Assembly (NCBI GenBank): GCA_900542905.1
Contig: UQPF01000008.1
Coordinates: 1-64,000, forward strand
DNA from: an uncultured Collinsella sp.
Lineage (GTDB): Bacteria; Actinomycetota; Coriobacteriia; Coriobacteriales; Coriobacteriaceae
Length of the DNA stretch: 64,000 nucleotides
Direction of reading: 5' to 3'
Shown: positions 45,241 through 52,700 of the stretch, in pieces
How positions within the stretch are numbered: the stretch's first letter is position 1
How the letters are laid out: each line of letters begins with the position of its first letter
The notes under the pieces: generated by a model
Seen by the model: only the letters and a program-made list of their open reading frames with translations
Told to the model about the DNA's origin: nothing
Database searches by the model: none
Program-made: the position numbers and the translations under genes

Positions 45241-45341
45241 GGCTTTCCCAGGTGCCCGAGGTTGCCGTGAAAGAGGAGCGCCGCGTACTTCTGGTACGCA
45301 AGCGACGGTTTGAACGGCAAGATCGGGCACCTGGGGAAGCC
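45241..45341. repeat. 100-nt structured element, family 2 (copy B)
   Basis: Outer arms (45241-45259 and 45323-45341) pair over 19 bp with a single mismatch. The core GGTTGCCGTGAAA / TTTGAACGGCAAGATCG matches the elements at 1738 and 60684; GCGTAC-n-GTACGC forms the apical stem around TTCT. It lies between the two reductase genes and might set their relative expression. Confidence 0.75.
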
Positions 45342-45357
45342 GCCGAGACGGATAGCT

Positions 45358-46641
45358 CTAAATGGTTTCCAAGAAAGCCTCGATCCTGGTTTGCAGTTGG
45401 CCGGCGTCCTCGCCGGCATAGTCGGTCGTGATGTGCATAAACGGAATGCCGGCCTCCTCGGCGGCCTTCTCCACGGCAAACGACTCCATCTCGTAGAGCG
45501 TGCAGAACTGCAGGGCCACGTCGACAATGCCGTCGGCATGCAGGTTCTTGGCCATCTGGACAATGTCCTTCATACGCTGGTCGTTGGGCGTAAAGACGGC
45601 ACAGTTGATCTTAAAGTAGCGCTCGGCGATAGCATCGAGCATCTCGTCAACCGTCTCACCGGACTCATCGACCAAGTCCTTGTAATAGCGCGAACCCGTG
45701 CAGGACTCCTCGCCCACCACAACGCCGCCGGCCTTCTCGATGAGGTTGAACAGCTTCCAGTTAGGCACGGCCATGGGCGTGCCGGTGTACAGGATGCGCT
45801 TGGCCCCCTTGGGCGCCACGCCATCTCCGGCCTCGACACGCTGCTCACACTCGGCCGCCATATCGTTGATGGCTCCGGTCAGACGCGACGTGTCGTCCAT
45901 AAAGGCGGCCTGAACGGTCAGAAGACTGTCGAGACCGCTAATGGGCGCTGGGTCGGCAGCGCGCGTGGCAGCGAGGCGCTGCAGGGCGCGACGCTTCTCA
46001 TTGACGGCGCGGATGGCGGCCTTCAGACGCTCAGGCGTAATCGTGACGCCACACTCTTCCTCAATCTTGGCGGCGAGCTTTTTAACCTCGGCCTTCCAGG
46101 TCACGAGCGTCGACTCGTCGTGAACGTTGGGAATATCCATGACGTACATGTTCTTTTGCGTGGCAAAGAACTCATAGGCCTTCTTCTTGCCATCGCAGGT
46201 GTTCTCGCCTACCACCAAGTCACTCGACTCAATGTAGGGGCAGACCTCACCCAGCTTAAAGCCGGCAAAGCTCTTGATAAGCGGACAAGTGTTGCGCGGC
46301 AAGTGCTCCTCGACCTTGTCCGTTGCCCAATCGGCACCCGAGCACAGACCAACGGGAATGCCGTCACAGGCAAGCACGATCTCCTCGGGCACGTACACGC
46401 AGAACGAGCCCACGATTTTGGTGGCCTCGCCAGCCTCCTTCTTGTCGAGCATCTCCTTAATACGGCCGCTGTGGATGTTGGTGGCCACAAAGTCCAGGTA
46501 GGACGTGGACTTGGGGCGATTGTTCTGCGTCAAGAACATATCGCCGTACATCTGGCCCACGGCGCCTAGCAGCATGTCGTGGTCGGCAAGATTCATGCCG
46601 AGGCTCTCCCACATCGGGTGGAAATCAAATTCTTCAGCCAT
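45358..46641 (-). CDS. Double-cubane / 2-hydroxyacyl-CoA dehydratase-like reductase, first copy
   Basis: 427 aa paralogue of the protein at 44039. Conserved segments: IVGSFCVYVPEEIVLACDG, NTCPLIKSFAGFK, CPYIESSDLVVGENTCDGKKK, ESCTGSRYY, INCAVFTPNDQR and VALQFCTLYEMESF. The family binds [4Fe-4S] or [8Fe-9S] double-cubane clusters and is reduced by an activase. This is the first gene of the run that ends in the desulfurase. It has a leader of about 230 bases with a 22-codon ORF. Start ATG at 46641 follows GAGAGGGGA. Confidence 0.85.
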   Translation of the reverse strand: MAEEFDFHPMWESLGMNLADHDMLLGAVGQMYGDMFLTQNNRPKSTSYLDFVATNIHSGRIKEMLDKKEAGEATKIVGSFCVYVPEEIVLACDGIPVGLCSGADWATDKVEEHLPRNTCPLIKSFAGFKLGEVCPYIESSDLVVGENTCDGKKKAYEFFATQKNMYVMDIPNVHDESTLVTWKAEVKKLAAKIEEECGVTITPERLKAAIRAVNEKRRALQRLAATRAADPAPISGLDSLLTVQAAFMDDTSRLTGAINDMAAECEQRVEAGDGVAPKGAKRILYTGTPMAVPNWKLFNLIEKAGGVVVGEESCTGSRYYKDLVDESGETVDEMLDAIAERYFKINCAVFTPNDQRMKDIVQMAKNLHADGIVDVALQFCTLYEMESFAVEKAAEEAGIPFMHITTDYAGEDAGQLQTRIEAFLETI

Positions 46642-46800
46642 AACGGTTCCCCTCTCGAACCAAAAACGGATAACAGCGGTATCGATGCACGACGGACGGC
46701 GATTGCCCGACCGTGCTCAAACCCGGAATTTTAGGGAACCTGCTTTGCGGTCGATTATTTAGTTGTGCGTCGTCTCTCCCGGAGCCGTGAACATACCTGC

Positions 46801-46869
46801 TCATATGCGGCTCCGAGCCATATACAGGGCACGCGCGGCAACGCGGCGAATGTATGTCGTCTGCGGCAT
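46801..46869 (-). CDS. Possible 22-aa leader peptide
   Basis: ATG at 46869 is preceded by AAAGGAGGG with good spacing and runs 22 codons (MPQTTYIRRVAARALYMARSRI) to TGA. It is basic and Arg/Ala-rich. It stands 159 bases upstream of the first reductase gene. The strong ribosome-binding site suggests translation; whether it controls the operon is unknown. The rest of the 46642-47072 gap contains the modC terminator and the dyad listed below. Confidence 0.4.
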   Translation of the reverse strand: MPQTTYIRRVAARALYMARSRI

Positions 46870-46905
46870 GTGCGCACCCTCCTTTACAAGTTGAGGTCAA
46901 CTATA

Positions 46906-46937
46906 TCAACGGTCATCGACCATGCGAACACCGTTGA
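46906..46937 (-). promoter_or_regulatory. Dyad upstream of the reductase-selenium operon
   Basis: TCAACGGT and ACCGTTGA are an exact 8-bp inverted repeat; on the minus strand a TATAGT follows about 2 bases later as a candidate -10 box. Probable operator of the operon starting with the 46641 gene. Confidence 0.4.
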
Positions 46938-47023
46938 CATTCGTACGACAGCGTCGTGTGCCGTCGTCTAATAAATAATTATCTTGATTGATAAGAGTTT
47001 GTCATTCCTCATTCGGCGAACGG

Positions 47024-47046
47024 CAAAAACAAAGCCGCGGAGGCTT
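47024..47046 (-). terminator. Intrinsic terminator of modC
   Basis: AAGCC/GGCTT small stem with GC core, followed on the minus strand by TTTGTTTTTGCC; 27 bases past the modC stop. Confidence 0.6.
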
Positions 47047-47072
47047 ATATTCCCCGACGGCATTACCCGGCG

Positions 47073-48143
47073 CTATCGACAAACCAAATGGATCCTGCTG
47101 GCATCAAAATGCATGCGCAGCGTCTCGCCTGCTTGCGGCAACTCGTCGACAGGTATGCCCACCTTGTTGACCTTCCACTGCAAACGCGTGGGCGCATCGG
47201 CACGCGGCACATCCAGCAGAACCAGGCGCTCAAAACGCGAATCGCTCACGCGGGCCACATGCAGATCGTAGCTGTTACGACCGCGCTCAGCGCGGTTGTC
47301 CACATGGAAGTAGCTCGCACGAATACCCAGGTACGCCACGTTATCGGGAACCTCGCGACCCACGTTAAAGGTCATGCCCCAGTCGAGGGCCTCAACTTCT
47401 TCGTCGCCGATCTTGCGCGCGCGGCTCGTATTCTTACAGCCCGTTAGGCGCAGCGCCGCCAACGTCTGAGGGCGGCGGACCACGTCCTCAACGGAGCCGA
47501 TCTCCTCAACATGCCCGTCGTGCATCACGCAGATGTGCTGGCATAGGCGGCAAGCTTCGTCGATGTCGTGGCTCACGTAGAGCACGGTACGGTTACAGAC
47601 GTCGAACAGGTCGAGCATGTTCTGCTCAAGCGCGCTCTTGAGATACGCGTCGAGCGCGCTCATGGGCTCGTCGAACATAAAAATGCCCGGGTGTGCCGCC
47701 ACCATGCGAGCAAGCGCCACACGCTGCTGCTGGCCGCCCGAGAGACGCGCGGGATAGCGGTCGGCAAAATCGGCCAGACCGAAAATGCCCAGATAGCGCT
47801 CGGCCAGCCTTTTGCGCGCCGCGGCGTCGCCCGCGTCCTTTACACCGGCACATACGTTATCGGCCACCGTCATGTTGGGAAACAGCTGATAGTTTTGAAA
47901 CATCAGGGCGCACTTGCGCTCCTGGGGCGACAGATTGATGCCCGACACCGAGTCAAAGAAGGTTACGCCGTTGACGACGATCTTGCCCTCGTCGGGCGTC
48001 TCCACGCCGGCAATACAGCGCAAGGTGCAGCTCTTGCCGCATCCGGAGGCGCCGAGCAGCGCCACACGCTCCTCGCCGGCATCGAGCTGAATGTCGAGGG
48101 TAAAGCCGGGATAGCGCTTTTTGATATCCAAAACGAGCGACAT
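47073..48143 (-). CDS. modC: Molybdate ABC transporter ATP-binding protein
   Basis: 356 aa ABC ATPase. Walker A GASGCGKS (31-38), Q-loop FQNYQLFPNMTV, signature LSGGQQQR, Walker B GIFMFDEPMSALD, H-loop SHDIDEA. A C-terminal extension of about 120 residues (from ALDWGMTFNVG) corresponds to the regulatory TOBE-like part of ModC. It follows modB by 3 bases. Confidence 0.9.
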   Translation of the reverse strand: MSLVLDIKKRYPGFTLDIQLDAGEERVALLGASGCGKSCTLRCIAGVETPDEGKIVVNGVTFFDSVSGINLSPQERKCALMFQNYQLFPNMTVADNVCAGVKDAGDAAARKRLAERYLGIFGLADFADRYPARLSGGQQQRVALARMVAAHPGIFMFDEPMSALDAYLKSALEQNMLDLFDVCNRTVLYVSHDIDEACRLCQHICVMHDGHVEEIGSVEDVVRRPQTLAALRLTGCKNTSRARKIGDEEVEALDWGMTFNVGREVPDNVAYLGIRASYFHVDNRAERGRNSYDLHVARVSDSRFERLVLLDVPRADAPTRLQWKVNKVGIPVDELPQAGETLRMHFDASRIHLVCR

Positions 48144-48146
48144 AGC

Positions 48147-49589
48147 TTATCGACCTCCCTGCGGTGCCGCGTCATCGCGCATAAGCTCGGCCAGCGCCTC
48201 GCGATCGATGCGCAAGGCATCGCCGCCCACCGGGTCAAGCGAATCGCCCTGTCCGGCGAGCTCTTTGGCCTGCTTGCGCTCCGCACGGGAGAGACCGCGC
48301 TCGCGATACTTTTGAGAATGCGCCGTGTACATGTTGATGAACAAAATGACCAGGAAACTAAACACGATCACGACGACGACCCAAAAGAGGGCCACCGACG
48401 TGTTGCCGCCCATCCACTCAAAGTAGATGGCGATGGGGATGGTCTGGGTAATGCCGGCGTAGTTGCCCGCAAAGAACAGGGTGCAGCCAAACTCGCCCAT
48501 CGCGCGGGCAAAGGCAAGCACCGCGCCGGCGGCGATGGAGGGCCAGCCGAGCGGCATCATGAGCTTGGCAAAGATGCGACGCTCGGACCATCCCAGGGTT
48601 CGCGCGGCATCGAGCATCTGCGTGTCAAGGCTCTCAAAGGCACCGAGCGCCGTACGGTAGACCAGGGGAAACGACACCACCACGGCAGATATCACCGCCG
48701 CGGGCCACGTAAAGACAATCGAGACGCCATGCGCGATGAGCCACTGGCCCACCCCGGTCGAGCGGCCAAACAGCATGAGGAGCAGAAAGCCGCAGACCGT
48801 GGGCGGCAGCACCATAGGAATCGTAAAGACCGAATCGAGCAGGCCCTTGATGCGACTCGAGGTACCCATAGTCTTCCACGCGGCAAACAGGCCCAGTGCA
48901 AAGGAGATCACCAGGGCAAGGCCGCTCGTTTTGATGGACACCCAAAACGGGCGATAGTCGATGTCGCCCAAAAAGGAAGCCAGAGAGGTCAAGGGCCCCC
49001 GCTCATCCCGCAACACGACAGACGATGCTTCTACCATTTGAGCGCTATCAAGCCAACGCGCGCCGCCCTTGGCATCACCCGAGGCCGATGCAATCACCAC
49101 ATAGCGGTCCCCATCCGCACCACGCACATCAAAGCCATAGGTATACCCGCCGGCATCAAACGTTGTTTCCGCCGTAACATACCAAGGAAGATCAACGTCC
49201 CCCAGCTGCGCACCTCCCATGGAGTTTGCGCTGTCGAGCTCACAGACGAGGGCCTTGAGACCCGATATGCACTCGTTGTCCTGCGGATCCAATCCATACT
49301 TCTCGGCCGCCTTGGGCGATATCCACACCACAACGCGATCGGCAGCAGGCGCCACTACAAGGTCCACGTCCTCGTCAACGGGAAACCGGTAGCCCTCAGG
49401 CTGGCCCTCCATGGCACGAGCAGTCCCCTTGGCCAACCGCTCAAAACCCTCAATCCCATAGGAAAGCCCATGAGCGGTCGCAGCAACTTGGGCCCCGTCC
49501 TCAGCGACCCCAGCAAACGCAAATCCCGGCACCCAGCAAAGCGCGAAGGTCAAAGCACAGGCGACAAGCATGCGGAATCTATTAAGCAC
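48147..49589 (-). CDS. modB: Molybdate ABC transporter permease with long extracytoplasmic N-terminal region
   Basis: 480 aa. The last 270 residues are a normal ModB permease: about five or six helices, SIKTSGLALVISF, and the ABC-permease EAA loop (AARTLGWSERRIFAKLMMPLGWPSIAAG). In front is a signal-like helix (residues 7-26) and about 190 residues outside the membrane, a domain I do not recognise and which ordinary ModB (about 230 aa) lacks. I chose the GTG at 49589, with GGAG 7 bases upstream; the ATG at 49571 is possible. The cytoplasmic C-terminal tail is charged. Confidence 0.85.
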   Translation of the reverse strand: MLNRFRMLVACALTFALCWVPGFAFAGVAEDGAQVAATAHGLSYGIEGFERLAKGTARAMEGQPEGYRFPVDEDVDLVVAPAADRVVVWISPKAAEKYGLDPQDNECISGLKALVCELDSANSMGGAQLGDVDLPWYVTAETTFDAGGYTYGFDVRGADGDRYVVIASASGDAKGGARWLDSAQMVEASSVVLRDERGPLTSLASFLGDIDYRPFWVSIKTSGLALVISFALGLFAAWKTMGTSSRIKGLLDSVFTIPMVLPPTVCGFLLLMLFGRSTGVGQWLIAHGVSIVFTWPAAVISAVVVSFPLVYRTALGAFESLDTQMLDAARTLGWSERRIFAKLMMPLGWPSIAAGAVLAFARAMGEFGCTLFFAGNYAGITQTIPIAIYFEWMGGNTSVALFWVVVVIVFSFLVILFINMYTAHSQKYRERGLSRAERKQAKELAGQGDSLDPVGGDALRIDREALAELMRDDAAPQGGR

Positions 49590-49657
49590 GAAAAGCTCCA
49601 AGCGAATACAAGGACGGAGTGAAACACAAAACGATGGAATTATCGCGCCAAGCCGCA

Positions 49658-50533
49658 CTACGCGGAAAGCTCAAAGCCGTACTTGGCCCAAATCTTCTGA
49701 GCCTTCTTGTTGGACAGGCAAAAGTCGATAAACGCCTTGGCCTCGTCGGCGTGCTCGGAGCTATCGGCGACAGCACCGGGATACACGATGGGCTTGTGCG
49801 AGTCCTCGGGGCACACGAAGGCCTCCTCGATGCCGTCATAGCGGAAGATATCGGAGCTGTAGACAAAACCAGCCACGCAGTCGCCTGTGGACACATAGGC
49901 GGCGGCAGTACCAACTTTGTCGGCCAGTGCGACTTTGTCGGCAATCTCGGGAGCATACTCGCCGTCGTCGCCCTCGGTGCCGGTGTAGAGACCCACAGAA
50001 GCTAAGGCCTGGTTGGCGTACTTGCCGGCGGGGACGGTCTTGGCGTCGCCGATGGCGATCTTGCCGTCCAGATTCGCGACGTCGGCGATGGCCTCGATCT
50101 TGGTGTCGGAGCCCTCAGCGCGAATGATCACGAGGTCGTTGACGAACATGTCCTCACGCGTATCGGCGTCGACGAGCTCGGCGGTCTCGGCGTCATCCAT
50201 GGTGCCCTTGGAGGCTGTGATGAGCACGTCGACGGCGGCACCGGCGCGCATCTGCTCGACAAGGTCGCCAGACGCCTTAAACTGCGTGTCGGCGAAGGTG
50301 GTGCCGGTCTGGTCGGTGTAGAGCTCCTGGACCTCGGGCAGTGCCTTCTCGAGCGAGTTGGCGGCAAAGACCTGCAGCTCGACGGTTTCCTTCTTGGAAG
50401 AGGCCTTGGCAGAGCCGGCATCGGATCCGGCCGGCTCGGACGTCTTGCTGCCCGAGCAGCCGGCAAGACCAAGGCTGGCAGCGGCGACAGCAGAAAGCGA
50501 GACGAATCCGCGGCGAGAAACCATATCGAACAT
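49658..50533 (-). CDS. modA: Molybdate-binding lipoprotein
   Basis: 291 aa. A lipoprotein signal with lipobox LAGC (Cys26) is followed by a Ser/Ala-rich linker and the periplasmic-binding fold of ModA: LQVFAANSLEKALPEV, FKASGDLVEQMRAGAAVDV and GFVYSSDIFR motifs. It captures molybdate (or tungstate) outside the cell. ATG at 50533 has AAAGGG 6 bases upstream. It is the first gene of modABC; palindromes upstream are probable operators. Confidence 0.92.
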   Translation of the reverse strand: MFDMVSRRGFVSLSAVAAASLGLAGCSGSKTSEPAGSDAGSAKASSKKETVELQVFAANSLEKALPEVQELYTDQTGTTFADTQFKASGDLVEQMRAGAAVDVLITASKGTMDDAETAELVDADTREDMFVNDLVIIRAEGSDTKIEAIADVANLDGKIAIGDAKTVPAGKYANQALASVGLYTGTEGDDGEYAPEIADKVALADKVGTAAAYVSTGDCVAGFVYSSDIFRYDGIEEAFVCPEDSHKPIVYPGAVADSSEHADEAKAFIDFCLSNKKAQKIWAKYGFELSA

Positions 50534-50577
50534 ATTCAACCCTTTCGGACCTTGTGCCCGGGTACCCCACCGCGGGC

Positions 50578-50633
50578 TATAATCTGCAATCAGATTATAC
50601 TTTCGCGCGAATAATGATAGTGAGAAATTATTC
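50578..50633 (-). promoter_or_regulatory. Candidate molybdate-responsive operators upstream of modA
   Basis: TATAATCTG-CAAT-CAGATTATA (50578-50599) is a perfect 9-bp inverted repeat; GAATAAT and ATTATTC (50609-50615, 50627-50633) form a second. They lie 45-100 bases upstream of the modA start. ModE-type regulators bind such AT-rich dyads, but no regulator gene is in the window. Confidence 0.45.
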
Positions 50634-50736
50634 TCGTCAGAGAATATAGTTTCGAGTTAGCGTGCACCTCGGCGTCGCTTCGGTGGAAAACAAAGGCGGA
50701 GCAGCCGTTCAGGTCGCCCCGTCGCAGGTAAACCGC

Positions 50737-51216
50737 TTAGTTGGTATGTCCGCCGCCCGCTGTCATCTGAGCCGCATGCTCCAGCTGGTCTGCTATGGCC
50801 TCCCAGCTTTCGCTGGCGGCCTTCGTAGAACCGGGAAAGTTTACGACAAGTGTATGACCTCGCTGCATGCAAATAGCGCGCGAGAGCATGGCGCGGCGCG
50901 TCTTGGTCATCGAGTACGCACGAATTGCCTCTGCAATACCCGGTACGTCGCGGTCGCAGACGGCACGCGTCGCCTCGGGCGTCACATCGCGCATCGAAAG
51001 ACCCGTGCCGCCGCAGGTGAGCACGACATTGGCGTGGCACTCATCGGAGGCTTCCACAATGGCATCACCAATCTCGCTGACGTCATCGCGCACGACCACA
51101 TGTGAGGCGACCGTCCAGCCCTGTGCCTCGATAAGTTCCTCGAGTGCGGCTCCAGCCTCGTCCTGGGCAAGATCACGCGTATCCGAGCACGTCACAATCG
51201 ATATCTTCAGCTCCAC
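50737..51216 (-). CDS. mog: Molybdopterin adenylyltransferase-like protein (MogA/MoaB)
   Basis: 159 aa. The fold motifs VLTCGGTGLSMRDVTPEAT and LVVNFPGSTKAASESWEAI are typical of MogA/MoaB, which adenylate molybdopterin before Mo insertion by MoeA. I chose the GTG at 51216 with AGGAGG 6 bases upstream, 10 bases after the moeA stop. modA follows 203 bases downstream. Confidence 0.9.
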   Translation of the reverse strand: MELKISIVTCSDTRDLAQDEAGAALEELIEAQGWTVASHVVVRDDVSEIGDAIVEASDECHANVVLTCGGTGLSMRDVTPEATRAVCDRDVPGIAEAIRAYSMTKTRRAMLSRAICMQRGHTLVVNFPGSTKAASESWEAIADQLEHAAQMTAGGGHTN

Positions 51217-51226
51217 AGCATTCCTC

Positions 51227-52489
51227 CTACAACACGGCGCCCTCGGGCAGGTCGACGCGAACAACGTCCACGACATCTCCTGCCTTGAGCTCACACGGCC
51301 CTTCGTCAATACGCAGCAGACAGTTGGCCCGCTGCATCGTGCCGAGCAGCGCCGAATTCTGCGTCTTGGCCTCGGTCACCAACAGCTCACCGGTCTCGGG
51401 GTCGCGCAAAACCGTGGCGCGATCGAAGAAGCGTCGGTCCTGGCGCTTCTTCACGCCGTGCGTCAATATCGCCTGCTGCACGGGACGCGTACCCTCGGCA
51501 AAGCCGCGCATCTTGCGGATCGCGGGGCGGGCGAGCATCTCAAAGCCCACATACGCCGCCGCGGGATTGCCCGAAAGCCCCAAATACGGCTTGCCCCCAA
51601 GCAGGCCAAACGTGATGGCTTTGCCAGGACGCATCGAGATGCGGTCGAAGAGCACCTCGCCCTCGCGCTTGACCAGCGCCGTCACGTAGTCGTAATCGCC
51701 CGCAGAGGCGCCGCCGCTCGTAATGACAAAATCGCACTCCTGCACGGCGCGATGCACCAGCTCGGCAATCGCCTGCTCATCATCGGGCGCAATGCCATAG
51801 AACACCGGCTCGGCGCCGGCATCGAGCGCTTCGGCCATCAACGCCGAGGAGTTGGAATCGCGAATCTGCCCGCGTGCCGGCAGCTCGCTCGGCGCGACCA
51901 GCTCCGTGCCCAGCGAGATAATGCCCACGCGCGGAGCGGCATGGACCTTCACGCTCGCGTAACCGGCGCTTGCCAGCAGGCCAGCGCCGGCCGGGGCCAC
52001 AACCTCGCCGGCACGCATCACGACGTCGCCGGCATGGGCCTCCTCGGCGGCAGAGCGAACGTTCTCCCCCACTTTAGCAGGCGCCGAAAAGCTCACGTGC
52101 GAGCCCTCGTTGCCGTCGCCGTCAAGCACCTCGACGATCTCGTATTTCACCACAGCATCCGCACCCTCGGGCACCGGCGCGCCTGTCATGATGCGGACCG
52201 TCTCGCCCGGGGCGATTACGCCATCGAACACATGGCCCGCGGCTTCGTGCCCCACGACGGAAAGCGTCACGGGCGCATTGGTGGACGCTTTGGCGAGGTC
52301 GACGGCATGCACGGCATATCCATCCATGGCGCTGTTGGCAAACGGAGAGATGTCGATATCGGCCGTGGCGTCCTCGGCCAGGGGAAGACCGGCCGCCTGC
52401 CACACGGGAATCTCGACAACTTCGGTGCGATTCACGTGCGACAAGACGATCGCCTGTGCGTCCTCCAACGGAATGAGTTTCTCAGCCAT
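51227..52489 (-). CDS. moeA: Molybdopterin molybdenumtransferase
   Basis: 420 aa, normal MoeA length. It inserts Mo into adenylylated molybdopterin. FANSAMDGYAV (residues about 50-60), RPGKAITFG, GLSGNPAAAYVGFE and TSGGASAGDYDYV are the family's signatures. Start ATG at 52489 has AGAGGTG upstream. It is the first gene of the moeA-mog-modABC run, and is divergent from the ClC gene across a 211-base gap. Confidence 0.94.
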   Translation of the reverse strand: MAEKLIPLEDAQAIVLSHVNRTEVVEIPVWQAAGLPLAEDATADIDISPFANSAMDGYAVHAVDLAKASTNAPVTLSVVGHEAAGHVFDGVIAPGETVRIMTGAPVPEGADAVVKYEIVEVLDGDGNEGSHVSFSAPAKVGENVRSAAEEAHAGDVVMRAGEVVAPAGAGLLASAGYASVKVHAAPRVGIISLGTELVAPSELPARGQIRDSNSSALMAEALDAGAEPVFYGIAPDDEQAIAELVHRAVQECDFVITSGGASAGDYDYVTALVKREGEVLFDRISMRPGKAITFGLLGGKPYLGLSGNPAAAYVGFEMLARPAIRKMRGFAEGTRPVQQAILTHGVKKRQDRRFFDRATVLRDPETGELLVTEAKTQNSALLGTMQRANCLLRIDEGPCELKAGDVVDVVRVDLPEGAVL

Positions 52490-52665
52490 ATACACCTCTA
52501 GCATGCTGCGGCGCGCAACAAAAGCGCCGATTCTTTATGTTTATCTCAGTATAATCCCTCGACGCGCGACCGCGACTTGGCCTGTACCCGCAAATACATC
52601 TGTCGGCCGCAAGCCGCGAAACAAAACCAAAACCAACCCACCGGCTCGTCGCGTTTACCGCGTTT

Positions 52666-52671
52666 TATAAT
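52666..52671 (+). promoter_or_regulatory. Likely -10 box of the ClC gene
   Basis: A TATAAT 30 bases upstream of the ClC start; the -35 region is weak. A second TATAAT-like stretch (52549) could serve the opposite strand. Confidence 0.35.
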
Positions 52672-52700
52672 GCTCGTGTTGCAACCCAAAAGAGGAACGT

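Noticed and set aside
44039..46641. A classic 2-hydroxyacyl-CoA (amino acid fermentation) dehydratase
   Set aside because: No CoA-transferase, dehydrogenase or acyl-CoA genes are near; the association is with selenium genes, so the narrower call is not supported.
52490..52700. Moco riboswitch before moeA
   Set aside because: I looked for a long conserved structured leader, and the 211-base divergent gap has no convincing match.
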